Assembly (NCBI RefSeq): GCF_000210295.1
Contig: NC_026743.1
Coordinates: forward strand, 248,001-312,000
Length of the DNA stretch: 64,000 nt
Origin: Trypanosoma brucei gambiense DAL972
Lineage: Eukaryota; Euglenozoa; Kinetoplastea; Trypanosomatida; Trypanosomatidae
Direction: 5' to 3'
Shown: in pieces, positions 1-10,371 of the stretch
Position numbering within the stretch: the stretch's first letter is position 1
How the letters are laid out: every line of letters begins with the position of its first letter
Made by a program: the position numbers and the translations under genes
Notes under the pieces: generated by a model
The model's database searches: none
Seen by the model: only the letters and a program-made list of their open reading frames with translations
Told to the model about the DNA's origin: nothing

Positions 1-2295
1 AGGGATGCCTACGGGCATTTTCCCACTTCCGTTCCCACTCTTGGTGGCCACTGCAGTCGTCAGTACGGGGATGGACTTAATATCTTTCCTTCGGATCAGT
101 TTGTTTCCGTGTCGAGCGATAGTGCGGATGGGAATGACGCTGCCTCATGTACACAACCCGAGTTAGGATCCTGTGGTGGGACTCAGTGCGGCTCCAGTGA
201 ACATAGTGCCGCAGCAGGCTCTGGGGGAGGTGATGGGTGCTTCAATATCTACAGTGTTGTATCCACTGGGAGGCGTGATCAACATGCATCAAATGATCTT
301 GACAGTTGCGCCACAGGAGAAAGTATGGAACAGCGTACTTCCACGGATATGAATAGAAACCGGTTGTGCTCACGGCGGCAAGAATATCCGAGTGGACAGG
401 ATGTAGACCATGTGATGGAAAATGCCTATCTCCGCTGCTTGTTGGAAGCAAAGGACCGTCTTATCACTGATCTTCAGAAAAGTATATTCGGCGCAGTCGA
501 CCCCTATATTTATAAGCGATCCGCTGGCACCATCACTGTCCCCCCTCCCCTTTCACCTCCTCATCAGTTCGGACCAGCAGCGCCCCCGGATGAAATACTG
601 GTAGGTCGAAGTGGTGGCGACAGCTCAGGGGATGTTAATATCCGTGCTTGTGGTTTACCCCATACTATTGATGGCCAAGTTCTTCGCGATAAACTAGAGG
701 AGGTAGTGGAAATTGGCTTCAACTTGCGCGCCGGTCTTATAGCACTAAGGGAGGAGGGACAGCGGTGGAGACATATTGCGCAAGGGTTTCAGGAAGAAAA
801 TGAACTGTGGCGGGAAGGGGGGACGATGGTCCGGAAGTTTCGCGGGACACAGGAACGACGCAGCGGCCTCTCAGGTCCTTCTATCGCTCACGAAGGTGGC
901 CGGCGCGTCCTTACGAGTCGTGTGGAGGGAAAGGCAGAAGCAGGACTGGGGTCTCTTCCCCCTAAGTGCCCGAAGCGTTCAACCCTCAATGGAGTTGGCA
1001 AGAATTCTATTGGTGATGGCGCGAATGTCGTGAACCGCATGCCTCGAAGTGAGATCGTTACTTCCACATCAGCGGTTTCCGCCGTTGCAGACGGATCGCT
1101 GCCGGCAAGTGAACAGGCTGGTAACCCTCCATCCGTGTCTGTGACGGTGGGGAGCAAACCGTCTTGCGTGCGTGACAGTGGTGAGGGTGGGGGAGCACCA
1201 CGGTCTGCAAAGGCTATGCTTGTTGTGGACAGTGTTGATGTGCGTAAGAAGATGCCGGCATCCGAGCGCGGCCCAACAAGCGGCCCCCTGCTGACACGAC
1301 CACTGAAAGTTTCTGGAAATACAGTTGGAACTGGGCCCTGTCACTCTTCTCTCTCATCATTCGAACGGACGAATTCGGGGCGGGCCCCGCAGTTCCAACT
1401 ACCCTCCTTAGAGGACACGCCAGGGGGCAGCCTGAGCATGGGTGGGGTTGCTGGTACGGGGGACGCCGCAACATACATTGAAAAAATACTTATAAGTGCC
1501 CAGAGTTGTTTGGTGAGTGTAGGCTGCTCGAATGGGGATGACATGAGCTCCCCGTACTCTAGAACTGATTCATTTGGTATTCCTCAATTTCATTGCAACT
1601 CGCCACAGGCCAGGCCCTCAACGCCGCCGTCCGAGACTACTTCCCCTGCTGGTTTGTACTGCGATTCTCCGCTGGAGGAGCCACTATTTAAAGAACCACG
1701 TCTTTCGGAAGGGGGTGATGGCATTGGAGTGAAGCCCGTTACAACTCTTAGTAATGGAGCTACCGCATGTGGCGTAACTGCCACCGTTGATACCGTTTGT
1801 AACTCAGACGATAATACGCTGGCGTTATCGTCGTTTTCACCACCAAGCTTGCTCTTGGAGTTTCCATCCGAGTCGGCTTTACCACCAATGGAGGATGTTG
1901 ATTGTTCTTCGGGTACTGAAGGTGTGTTACCTCAGTCGACCGTTCACCAGTCAATGTTGCGAGAGCTGCGTTCCCAGTTGTTGCTTTTGCAGTCAAAGCA
2001 CGCCGGTGTCCTTAGGCAGAGGAAAATTTTGCGCCAGAATAGAGAACAGGTGGCGGCGTTGTTGCAGCGTCCGGATATTTCTAATGTGAAAACCACCACA
2101 GACAGTTCTAGCCTCATTTCAGGTGATATGAGGTATCAGGTCGAGAAATTACTGACCCGACTGGATGCTGCACAGGAGAGCGTCTGCAAGCGTGAGGTGG
2201 AGCTTGAGAAGCGAGTAGAGGCAGTAAGACAGTATATATCATCGTTAAGGGAACGGAGCGTATCTTTCGTACAGGAGTTGCGTGCGAGCAGTTAA
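1..2295 (+). CDS. Hypothetical coiled-coil protein, 5' end cut by window edge
   Basis: The reading frame is open from base 1, and no ATG near the left edge is a clear start, so the gene begins outside the window. At least 764 residues are visible. Most of the protein is low-complexity, rich in Ser, Gly, Pro and Thr, and probably disordered. Two segments look helical: a short one around MENAYLRCLLEAKDRL (bases about 415-480) and a C-terminal coiled coil (bases about 1950-2290) with heptad-like Leu, Gln, Arg and Glu. I see no catalytic motif and no membrane segment. Epsilon-tubulin follows 336 bases downstream on the same strand. I do not recognise a family; a cytoskeletal role is only a guess from the coiled coil and the neighbours. 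Confidence 0.8.
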   Translation, partial: RDAYGHFPTSVPTLGGHCSRQYGDGLNIFPSDQFVSVSSDSADGNDAASCTQPELGSCGGTQCGSSEHSAAAGSGGGDGCFNIYSVVSTGRRDQHASNDLDSCATGESMEQRTSTDMNRNRLCSRRQEYPSGQDVDHVMENAYLRCLLEAKDRLITDLQKSIFGAVDPYIYKRSAGTITVPPPLSPPHQFGPAAPPDEILVGRSGGDSSGDVNIRACGLPHTIDGQVLRDKLEEVVEIGFNLRAGLIALREEGQRWRHIAQGFQEENELWREGGTMVRKFRGTQERRSGLSGPSIAHEGGRRVLTSRVEGKAEAGLGSLPPKCPKRSTLNGVGKNSIGDGANVVNRMPRSEIVTSTSAVSAVADGSLPASEQAGNPPSVSVTVGSKPSCVRDSGEGGGAPRSAKAMLVVDSVDVRKKMPASERGPTSGPLLTRPLKVSGNTVGTGPCHSSLSSFERTNSGRAPQFQLPSLEDTPGGSLSMGGVAGTGDAATYIEKILISAQSCLVSVGCSNGDDMSSPYSRTDSFGIPQFHCNSPQARPSTPPSETTSPAGLYCDSPLEEPLFKEPRLSEGGDGIGVKPVTTLSNGATACGVTATVDTVCNSDDNTLALSSFSPPSLLLEFPSESALPPMEDVDCSSGTEGVLPQSTVHQSMLRELRSQLLLLQSKHAGVLRQRKILRQNREQVAALLQRPDISNVKTTTDSSSLISGDMRYQVEKLLTRLDAAQESVCKREVELEKRVEAVRQYISSLRERSVSFVQELRASS

Positions 2296-2631
2296 GCAGT
2301 CTAGGCGCCCTGAAGCAAAGAATGTGCGCGCCTGCTTTGGTACCAGATAACGAGAAGCTCAAACAGTTTTTTGCTTATTCTCCTTTAATTTACTTTCCCA
2401 CAAAGTGGTGCCTTGTCAGCACTCTCCCCAATCTTTCCTTTAATTTTTCCTTTCATTATGTTTTTGCGTTTTTGTGATCTGTTTTTTTTTCACTTTTATA
2501 TTCACATTTGTGTCCTTCTTTCTCTCCTTGCATACAGTCACCCATCAATCAAGCGGGAACTAGCACCGACGCAGATTTTGGGGCGCGATTAACAGTTCTC
2601 CAGATTACGTCTGCCCCGATATCAGGCCCTG
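2296..2631 (+). promoter_or_regulatory. Intergenic region with spliced-leader acceptor for epsilon-tubulin
   Basis: This gap has no gene. A long pyrimidine-rich tract (about 2480-2530, with runs of T and C) is followed by the first AG at 2536-2537, about 95 bases before the tubulin ATG. That is the usual arrangement of a trypanosome trans-splicing acceptor. The site is inferred from sequence only. Confidence 0.6.
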
Positions 2632-4095
2632 ATGCCCCGTGAGGTTGTTACAGTTCAAGTTGGCCAGTGCGGTAACCAGCTGGGACTTAAGTGGTGGGAT
2701 GTGCTGTTGCAGGAACACAAAGCTAACCCACAGTTCACTGATGCTCGTGACGCACTATTTGATGTTAGTGGTAGCGCTCCCCTTGCAAGTGTCGGTGACA
2801 AGGCGTGCAGGGCCGGTTCTCTAAAAGCACGCTGTGTAGCTGTCGACATGGAGGAGGGTGTGTTACGGGCGATGCTCCGTGGTCCATTAGGGCATCTCTT
2901 TGATGCAACATTCTTTGTGTCGGATGTAAGTGGTGCCGGTAACAACTGGGCGGTGGGTCATATGGAGTACGGTGACAAGTACATTGACAGTATCACGGAG
3001 ACTGTGCGGGGGCAGGTGGAGCGATGTGATAGTATACAATCCTTTTTAATAATGCATTCATTGAGCGGTGGAACTGGTGCGGGTCTTGGGACGCGTGTGC
3101 TTGGGATGCTAGAAGATGAGTTTCCTCACGTGTTTCGAATATGCCCCGTTGTGATGCCCTCAGCTATCGACGACGTGGTGACGGCCCCATACAACACTGC
3201 GTTTGCGGTCCGAGAGCTCATTGAGCACGCTGATGCTGTTCTGCCATTAGACAATGATGCACTTGCGCGGATGGCGGATTCGGCACTCGGACAAAAAACC
3301 ATAGGGCAAGCGGCCGGTGAGCGTAAGGAACCGCAAACCACTTTGGGTGCATCAGCAGCGCGGGGTTACAGTGTCGCACAACCTACCCAAACCAAACTCC
3401 CCTACGACTCTATGAACGCACTTGTGGCACAGTTGCTCAGTAACTTAACGTGCGCCATGCGATTTCCCGGCCCACTAAATATGGATATCAACGAAATTAC
3501 CACAAACCTAGTACCGTACCCGCGGCTGCTGTTTCTCACCTCCGCCATTGCCCCCCTAAGTGTGGCGCGCCACGCTGCCGCTTCTGCACCACGTTCTGTT
3601 GACACAATGATAGCAGCATGCCTCGACAAAAACCATCAGTTCGTTGACGTTTCTAACGGTTTATCCTCTGCGCTGACACATGAGGCGGGTACTTGCCTTG
3701 CCACAGCCATCGTAGCGCGAGGTCCGCAAATCACTGTGGGGGATCTTACGCGAAACATTCCCCGTATTCGTGAAAGGCAGAAGCTTGTGTACTGGAATGA
3801 GGACGGCTGCAAGACAGCCTTATGTAGCGTCAGCCCACTTGGTCATCGGAACTCGGTGCTGATGCTTGCAAACCACTGTTCAATCGCACAAAAACTACAG
3901 TCGGCACACGAACGATTTATGAGGCTTTACTCAGTGCGCTCGCATGTACATCACTACGAACCTTATCTTGAGCAAGCGTACTTTGATGATACATGTGATA
4001 CGGTATTAACTGTCGTGGACGATTACAACTATCTTAACACTGTGCAAATGCCGGCGGATGTGCCACGTAGCATGCGTGATCTTGTTTACTTTTGA
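2632..4095 (+). CDS. Epsilon-tubulin
   Basis: A 487-residue member of the tubulin superfamily. The N-terminus VTVQVGQCGNQLG is the tubulin nucleotide-binding start, and SLSGGTGAGLGT (about residues 144-155) is the glycine-rich GTP loop. Several segments are characteristic of epsilon- rather than alpha-, beta- or gamma-tubulin: SLKARCVAVDMEEGV, SGAGNNWAVGH, the DDVVTAPYN region, and a divergent C-terminus without the acidic tail. A Pro/Gln/Ala-rich insertion of about 30 residues lies near residues 220-260. Epsilon-tubulin is needed for triplet microtubules and basal-body or centriole maturation in organisms with flagella. The ATG at 2632 gives the canonical start. The stop codon lies inside a perfect hairpin (separate entry). 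Confidence 0.93.
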   Translation: MPREVVTVQVGQCGNQLGLKWWDVLLQEHKANPQFTDARDALFDVSGSAPLASVGDKACRAGSLKARCVAVDMEEGVLRAMLRGPLGHLFDATFFVSDVSGAGNNWAVGHMEYGDKYIDSITETVRGQVERCDSIQSFLIMHSLSGGTGAGLGTRVLGMLEDEFPHVFRICPVVMPSAIDDVVTAPYNTAFAVRELIEHADAVLPLDNDALARMADSALGQKTIGQAAGERKEPQTTLGASAARGYSVAQPTQTKLPYDSMNALVAQLLSNLTCAMRFPGPLNMDINEITTNLVPYPRLLFLTSAIAPLSVARHAAASAPRSVDTMIAACLDKNHQFVDVSNGLSSALTHEAGTCLATAIVARGPQITVGDLTRNIPRIRERQKLVYWNEDGCKTALCSVSPLGHRNSVLMLANHCSIAQKLQSAHERFMRLYSVRSHVHHYEPYLEQAYFDDTCDTVLTVVDDYNYLNTVQMPADVPRSMRDLVYF

Positions 4096-4143
4096 TTGCG
4101 TAAGCACAGTGTGGAGTAGTGTGCTTACGCAATCAAAAGTAAA
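4085..4143 (+). repeat. Perfect 24-bp inverted repeat over the epsilon-tubulin stop codon
   Basis: Bases 4085-4108 are exactly complementary to 4120-4143, with an 11-base loop at 4109-4119. The left arm contains the last codons and the TGA stop (4093-4095) of epsilon-tubulin, and the right arm is 3' UTR. In RNA this would form a stable hairpin holding the stop codon. It looks like a short inverted duplication of the gene's 3' end. Confidence 0.95.
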
Positions 4144-4551
4144 GTAATGAATAAATAAAGAAGCCTATAGAAGACGTATAGAAAAGTATGCGCTAATGTG
4201 ACTCGCGCCCACGCGGACGTTTGTATGCTAGGCAATGCCCAAGTTTAGTTTGGAGCGTTGAAGGAACTTACACAAACTGCCCTTTCCTTCGTTGTATAAC
4301 GCCGGCCTGCAAGCGCATACAAAATTCCCCCAACGAAATTTATTTCCGTAACTAGCTATGGCTTCTTTCTCACTTCCTTCTTTGAAACACTTTCCCTTTT
4401 CATCCGATAACCACACATTACTGCGCACCCTGCGGTTTTGTGAAGAGGTTTTTAGTGGACTTCAATCAGACACTTCCATTAAAAAAAGAAAAAAAGAAAG
4501 AGCGACACGGAAGGTGCATAGGAGAAGTGGAGCATTTACCGAAATTACCAG
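4096..4551 (+). promoter_or_regulatory. Intergenic region upstream of p28
   Basis: After the hairpin there is no gene. A pyrimidine-rich block at about 4367-4402 precedes an AG at 4444-4445, a plausible spliced-leader acceptor for the dynein light chain. A 133-codon overlapping frame beginning at 4358 is upstream of the dynein start and has no recognisable domain. Confidence 0.5.
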
Positions 4552-5376
4552 ATGCAACCTTACGGGATGTCAACTAGCAGGACGAACAGGCGACCATTGG
4601 TCGCTTCCCGTGGTGGTCCAAATGCCCCCCAACGCAATTATGCGATGGTCACTGGTCCCGTTGACCCTAGCACATCACTTATTCGCTATGAGCTCCCATT
4701 TTCACCAGCTGATCCAAAACGTTCCGTTAAGCTCCGCCGTCGTTTCGGCGAGCCCATAGAAGAGAGCGTGGTGGATCCCAACGTGCGTGTGGTGCTGGAC
4801 TCTTTCATTCCCCCACGGGCTTGGTATGATGACGATGGGGTGTTGTGGGTTCAGCACGCGAGCCCGAAGCCCGCCTCCCGTACTGACACTGTCGAAACAC
4901 ACGAGAAACTGAGGCGTCGATTGCGGGAGACGGGTGCGAAGCGCACGGGCATCTGTCCTATTCGATCTCTTCTACTAGCCGAGTGTTTCCTCGAAGTGAT
5001 ACGACAGGTGACTGTCGAGTGCTGGGAACGTGGTTTAGTGCTCCTAAAGATTCACGCGGAAAGAGTGGCGGCGCAAACGGCACACCGCGAGTTGTTCGAG
5101 TCGCGCGTCGGGTATGCGTTTCGTTTGGCACTGAAGGGTGAGAAGGATACAAGCCGTGTCCAGCAGGATTTGGGGAAGTTGAAGAGACGCATGGAAGAAC
5201 TTGCGGAGGAGGAAAAGACGCTGCGGCAGCAGTGTGACGAGGCATCGGCGAGGGGTGAGGAAGAAATGCTTATTGTGGGGAAACAGCACAGCGATGAGGT
5301 GGCAGCAATCAAGAAGGAAGGCATACTGAAGCGCAATCAGCTAGAGCACATGATTTCGATGCCTTCAGCTCCGTAA
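4552..5376 (+). CDS. Axonemal inner-arm dynein light chain, p28 (DNALI1) family
   Basis: A 274-residue protein. The core is typical of the p28 family: LDSFIPPRAW followed by GVLWVQHASPKPASR (about residues 77-105), then RTGICPIRSLLLAECFLEVI and RQVTVECWERGLVLLKI (about 130-170), and a C-terminal coiled coil rich in Glu, Lys and Arg. p28 binds single-headed inner-arm dynein heavy chains together with actin or centrin and acts in flagellar beating. The first ATG (4552) gives a short basic, disordered N-terminus; another in-frame ATG lies five codons on. The neighbours epsilon-tubulin and kinesin are also microtubule genes. Confidence 0.9.
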   Translation: MQPYGMSTSRTNRRPLVASRGGPNAPQRNYAMVTGPVDPSTSLIRYELPFSPADPKRSVKLRRRFGEPIEESVVDPNVRVVLDSFIPPRAWYDDDGVLWVQHASPKPASRTDTVETHEKLRRRLRETGAKRTGICPIRSLLLAECFLEVIRQVTVECWERGLVLLKIHAERVAAQTAHRELFESRVGYAFRLALKGEKDTSRVQQDLGKLKRRMEELAEEEKTLRQQCDEASARGEEEMLIVGKQHSDEVAAIKKEGILKRNQLEHMISMPSAP

Positions 5377-6003
5377 GTCTCCATACGTAAGTGAGCTTTG
5401 TCGCTTAGAGTATAATTCGTTCCTTCTCCGTCCTTTGGTGTGCTGGGGAAGTGTTTGAGTCCCCTGTTAGATGCGACGAGGAGCCAAACAAATTTGGCTG
5501 GTGTTCGGTAGGACGCCGTTTTATGTATACTACTTGATGGGAAAGGAAGCTAGGGAGAACGGAAAGTCAAGCCGACGGATCAGTTTTGGCGGGGGAGGGG
5601 GAAGTTCTGGAAGGGAAGAAAATTAGGCAAGGAGCCGCTTATTGTTTCCCTGAACTGGCACATAGGAAATGCATGAGGGCGTTGACGCAAGGTACTAGTT
5701 CCTGTTCATCGATCCCTTAATACCTTATCTTCGTGCTTACCGTTTCTTTGGTCTTCCGTGTGGAAGTGCTTGTGTTTGACGTTTGGTTCCGTTCCGAAGA
5801 ACATAAGCTTTTTGTTGTTGCCACTACTCGTGCTCTTTTTGGCCAACACGTTTGCTGTTTCTTATTTGTTTACCTTCAAATTTATTAACACGTCTCTTGG
5901 GTATACCCTACACAGAAGGGTTTTCGTACCAACGTGCGTGCCGTAAACGTGCTTAGGTCACAATTTCAGCATTTGGCTACATAGAGAGGAGGTCGTTTCT
6001 AGA
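5377..6003 (+). other. Intergenic region without gene
   Basis: I see 627 bases of UTR-like sequence. Pyrimidine-rich stretches around 5735-5760 and 5800-5870 are candidates for the splice tract of the next gene. Frames up to 62 codons here are T-rich and have no domain. Confidence 0.5.
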
Positions 6004-7845
6004 ATGCTTTTTGCCCAGCGCAAAAGGAGGCAGAGAATAGCTGGGAAAATTGGTCACGATGACAGCGAATATGAGATCGATCATCATCACAATATAGGAA
6101 TTCTGCCCCAAGGTCAGCCCCGCAACACCCCACGGGCGTACAATGGGGGTCCACCGGCCACTCCTCGTCGGCAACCGCATTATGTCGAGCAGCAACAACA
6201 GCAACCGTGGCAGCAGCAGCAACCAAGCGCCCTAATGGAGCGATTCGATGTTAATTTTACACCACTACAAGTGAATGGCAACGCTCTGGGTAATAACTAT
6301 CGTGGTGGTTTAGTTTCGAACTTCGGCCAAGCTCTTCCTCCGCTTCCCCCTCCTCCTGTGCAGCCTGCGGCGGCGTGGGCGCCTCTTCCACCAGTGGTTA
6401 ACAAAAACCCATTGTGGTTCAAACCTATGTTGGGGGCGTGCGCGCCTGTTAGCCACCCACTGATCGCACCCGGTGTCAACGCGTGTTATCACCAGTCCCC
6501 GCCGCAATACTTGTACAATTGCGCCCCCGCCGCACCCAACAACTTACCACCACTGCAACTCCCCCCAGTAAATGCAGGGACACCACGCGCCGAGACGCCG
6601 CTCCCGTATATTAACAACCCTATTGGGCGCTCATGCAGTCGTGGTGACTTCCATCGTCCGCGGTCTGCGGCTGTTGGAACATTACCTAATCTCAACGCTT
6701 TTGAGGATTCTGCGGAAGCTAAGCGCGCGGCTCGTCAACGGGCCATTGAGTTTCAACAGGAAAACGCACGACTATGTGAGGAACGCAGGCGCCAGCAGCA
6801 GTTGGAGCGGCAGTTGCAAATGGAGGAAGAGAGACGGAGGGAGGACGCCGCTCGTGCGGAGCGACTACGTCTCGGTCAAAAGGAGCAGTCAGAGATGGAG
6901 CGGGAGCATTCTGAGGCGGCAGGCCGGGTGAAAAAAGGTCGCGGTGGGGGGCGGTCGAATTGGACAAGTGACGAACAGCTGCGTGAAGACCTAATGAGAC
7001 AAATCAACGATAAAAAGCAACGTCAAGAGGACGAGAGGAGGGCGGCAGAATTAGAAATGCAGAAAGAGAAGGAAAACAATAAAAACAGTGTGTATAGTAA
7101 CTTTTATAGTGACAACGGAACGGACCATTTACGAGGGGGGCGCGGTGGGTCACCTGAACCCCTGGAACATACTGCCCCAGGCGCTGAACCCTTGGGCAAT
7201 GGCGCGGCCGCCGGAAGTGACCCAGTCACTAATATGGCCATACCCGCGGGGCAACTTCCAGGTGGGAACCCACATACCCTGCCTCAATCGTATCTTCCCT
7301 TTGCCCCGCATCCACTTGGTACCCCGAGGCCCTTCCCTGCGTTTCAGTTGGACCCTATACTTCCGCTTCAGCGACCAGGTGTAGTAGCGGGGATGGCTAG
7401 TGCGGCGTCGGTGCCAGCTGCGGGCAATGACTACATTACCCCGCATCTGCCGCCGTTTCCTTCCATTGAAATATCAACACCGCGCGACCGCGCGCCCACC
7501 CGCGAAGCAGAGCGTGTAGAGTCTCACTTACGTGATATGATTAACGAACATGAAAGCATCACGCGCATGTTAGAATCCGAGGTTCCCACCAAACCGAGTG
7601 AGATTCCGTTGTATCGCCCGCAACCAATTGCACACACGAAAGTTTCTTTCATTTCTCCCACTGTTGACAATTTGCGGTGGAACCCGTGCGGGGCGCCGCC
7701 AGCAGCAGCGGGGACGGGGACGGGAACGGCTAGCGCCCCGGCTTTTGCAATGGGTTACGCCGCAGCATGCGGAGGTGGCAGCGACGAGCTCTCCGCTGAA
7801 CCCTCAACATTTGTTGGAGCACAACTCGCCGGTAACAATGCATAG
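6004..7845 (+). CDS. Hypothetical proline/glutamine-rich coiled-coil protein
   Basis: 613 residues starting at ATG 6004. The N-terminal half is rich in Pro, Asn, Ala and Gln with two short polyglutamine runs (about residues 61-75), and is probably disordered. The middle (about 235-360) is a strongly charged helix with repeated ERRR, EEERRRED and QLREDLMRQINDKKQRQEDE. The last of these resembles the R-Q-I-x-x-K-K helix found in centrosomal and ciliary proteins such as CSPP1 and CCDC66, but this is a short, weak resemblance. The C-terminal third returns to Pro/Ala-rich sequence with one short helix around MINEHESITRMLE. Its place among flagellar and basal-body genes fits a cytoskeletal role, which is inference only. 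Confidence 0.8.
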   Translation: MLFAQRKRRQRIAGKIGHDDSEYEIDHHHNIGILPQGQPRNTPRAYNGGPPATPRRQPHYVEQQQQQPWQQQQPSALMERFDVNFTPLQVNGNALGNNYRGGLVSNFGQALPPLPPPPVQPAAAWAPLPPVVNKNPLWFKPMLGACAPVSHPLIAPGVNACYHQSPPQYLYNCAPAAPNNLPPLQLPPVNAGTPRAETPLPYINNPIGRSCSRGDFHRPRSAAVGTLPNLNAFEDSAEAKRAARQRAIEFQQENARLCEERRRQQQLERQLQMEEERRREDAARAERLRLGQKEQSEMEREHSEAAGRVKKGRGGGRSNWTSDEQLREDLMRQINDKKQRQEDERRAAELEMQKEKENNKNSVYSNFYSDNGTDHLRGGRGGSPEPLEHTAPGAEPLGNGAAAGSDPVTNMAIPAGQLPGGNPHTLPQSYLPFAPHPLGTPRPFPAFQLDPILPLQRPGVVAGMASAASVPAAGNDYITPHLPPFPSIEISTPRDRAPTREAERVESHLRDMINEHESITRMLESEVPTKPSEIPLYRPQPIAHTKVSFISPTVDNLRWNPCGAPPAAAGTGTGTASAPAFAMGYAAACGGGSDELSAEPSTFVGAQLAGNNA

Positions 7846-10047
7846 GACAGTTGACGCTGGAGGTTTGTTTGTGGGTGTCCTAAGGTTCTATATATATATA
7901 TATATAGATAGAACTGATGCAACAACCGATATCATATAGAAGGTGTAATCTTTGTTCCTAGGTGCGTGTTGATGCTTCATCCTCTGTTTTTGTGCTCATC
8001 ATTCTTTGGGAAATTTCTTGCGACCAACCCCGTTTTTCTTACTGTTGGTATTTCCCTCCTTCAAGTATTAATATTATTATTACTAAATTTCTCTTTTTTA
8101 GCATGTAACGTAATACAGTAAAAGAGTGATGGGCATATACGGTTCCTGTGCGGCGCTGCACGATATGTCATTTCTTTTTGTTATCATTTACAACTCATTA
8201 CGATTATGAAGGAGTAGAGTAATGATATGCCGATGCGGTGGTAGCAGTTGTTTACGCGGCGCTTATTCAGTTTTCATTTTTCTTATGTTTCTCGTAGAGT
8301 AGAAGGCTAACGGAAGGAATGCAAGGAGGGGAAGGGGGGAGATGCAAATCAAGTCGACAGATGAAATAGTAAACCTAATCTATTTTTTTTTTCTAAGCTC
8401 TGAAGAAACCATCTGTCCGAAGAGAGTAGATAGGACAGGTACACATGTTCATTCATATTCACGACTATATGCGAAGAGACAAATATATATTATATACATA
8501 ACATATATACGCGTGTGTATGTGTGCGGGAAAGTTTATACCGTTTCTTACAGCGGAACATGGCAATCTCGCACCAACACACATTTTAAACCAGTACTATG
8601 ATCGTCATTTTCTTTACGCCTTTTATATTAAGCAAGGGGAAGGTGTGATTTATTTGGTTAGCGTAATAGATTGAAAGGGATGCTGAAGCTCCTGCGAACA
8701 CTCGGGTAGGAGGGTGTACCACCGTGTCTGTCCTTCTTCCTGTTTCTCTCCTCTCCCTATTTATGATTGCTGCCTAATCTGACCATTACAGTGCCACTTT
8801 TTTGATGTTGCGTCGAGTCCGCAGGCGCAAAAATTTTTTCTTTCCCCCTTTTGAAAAAAAAAAATGAATGTTCTTCTCATGCGTGTACGTGTTTGTTTTC
8901 CTACTTTTTTGTTGTGGTTATTGATTCTTCCTCTTTGGTACTTCTGTTTCGGTCACTACCCTCATTACCATTATATTTACTTCTGTTGTTAGCGTTCCTA
9001 CCACGATTTATGTTGCTGACGATGTGCTTACGTGACTTCGCTTTGCCTCTTCACTCGCAGGTCTGTCCGTGTCTCCATCGCTCTCCAAACCGTAGCATTT
9101 TCTCACCTTTTTGTTCTTTTTCCAACTTTCTTGAGTTTGCGTGAATTCACGCCTTTGCCGCTGCGGATGGATGATACATCTGCAGCCATTTGCGTAGTGG
9201 ACACAGTATATATATATATATATACACGACTCCCCTCCTAGGGAAAACCAATGAAAAAGAAAAAAAACATATTGAGCACCTGTTCTGCTTTTTATCAACC
9301 GTTGCTGCTGTCGTTGCTTTCCCCTGGATTCCTGAGCAGCATTCGTGACATAACCTAAAGTGCGAAGTTCGGCTCGCAAATCCATTTTTTTTATTACTTT
9401 GGAGGTGCAAGGAAATAAAGGAAGGGAAAGCTCATCAAATTTGCCCTCAGTTGTCTGTCCGCTCGAAGTTTCGCTGAAGCAAAGTCACGCATTATCTTTG
9501 CTTCGGTAGTTTTGTGGAGTCCTGAAGCATCTCAACTCCCGTTTGTCTCAATAACTGTTTACTTTGTGTGTTGCTTTTGGACTGCGGTTGCTACGTAGGG
9601 TTTTAAAGAGAGAAGTGTGAGGGAGCAACGGCGCAAAAAGTAGTACTAAAGGCCCACTTTCATCGTGGTTGTGACGGCTCGCTGTGAGGTCTTTAGGTAG
9701 CGAGAAAACAGCAAGAGGGGGAAGTGTAAGAAAAAATACAGCAAGAAAAGGATTTACTTCCATCTATCGTTACTTATTAGCTTTAAAAGGTGGAACCGTT
9801 TGGTGCGTCAAAGTCATACGGGGACCAACGACCTGTGGAAACGAAGAAGAAAAGGAGGCTGCAATCAAAGTGTATCGTTGCTATCAGTTGCTTTTTTGTT
9901 GTTCTAGTACCGCTGCATCCACTCACGTTTCACGGCCTTGCATCGCCAGGAGCGGGGGAGAGGGAGCCATTAAATACCCAGTGAGTCGAGCCCACAAGCA
10001 CATCCTGAGTTTGTAACTCCTGAGGGAGAGTCGAGAGGCTTCATATT
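7846..10047 (+). other. Long gene-free interval (2.2 kb)
   Basis: I find no convincing gene. The sequence is T-rich with several polypyrimidine tracts (about 8735-8760, 8830-8860, 8895-9010, 9100-9135). It has (TA)n microsatellites near 7890-7905, 8483-8510 and 9206-9223. Small frames of 60-125 codons on both strands contain these repeats and lack domains. The interval is long for this genome and may be mostly a 3' UTR. Confidence 0.6.
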
Positions 10048-10371
10048 ATGGCAATCGAGTACCCAGACAACGGATATATTTATGTTTGTTTGCGCGTCCG
10101 CTCCGTCCCGACGCTATCGGAACTGGAACTGAGTTGCAGCAGCAGGAAATGCGGCGCAGGCAGGATGAGCCCCAGGCATTGACCCCCGCGAAGCACCACA
10201 CGGGCATCGCAGCGCATTTGCGTTTCTACACTTGAGAATATTGTTGCCTTGCACGACCCAAAATCGCTGGACGATGCTGCGTGCGCGGTGCGTGATGCGC
10301 AGCATGTCGTTCAACTTCTTGTGGGCCGTTCACTGCGCACCGTGGGTAAACACTCCAAGCGTCGACCGTTA
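10048..10371 (+). pseudogene. Upstream, disrupted beginning of the kinesin motor
   Basis: ATG 10048 opens the same frame as the kinesin and reads YIYVCLRVRS, which resembles the first motor strand (consensus V-x-V-R-V-R-P). TGA at 10180-10182 stops it after 44 codons. Downstream of the stop the frame reads ICVSTLENIVALHDPKS, which again fits the early motor, before ATG 10372. A different frame is open from about 10083 to 10232 and encodes a plausible Gln/Arg-rich linker (ELQQQEMRRRQDE). So two compensating frameshifts, a real nonsense codon or an assembly error could explain the break. Confidence 0.5.

Noticed and set aside
4358..4759. 133-codon + strand frame overlapping the p28 gene
   Set aside because: The overlapping p28 frame has clear family motifs; this one has none.
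8342..8674. 110-codon + strand frame in the long interval
   Set aside because: It is Tyr/Ile/Phe-rich because of TA repeats, has no domain, and sits among repeats.
9008..9385. 125-codon - strand frame
   Set aside because: It includes a (TA)n-encoded Tyr-Ile run and is antisense within a + strand transcription unit.
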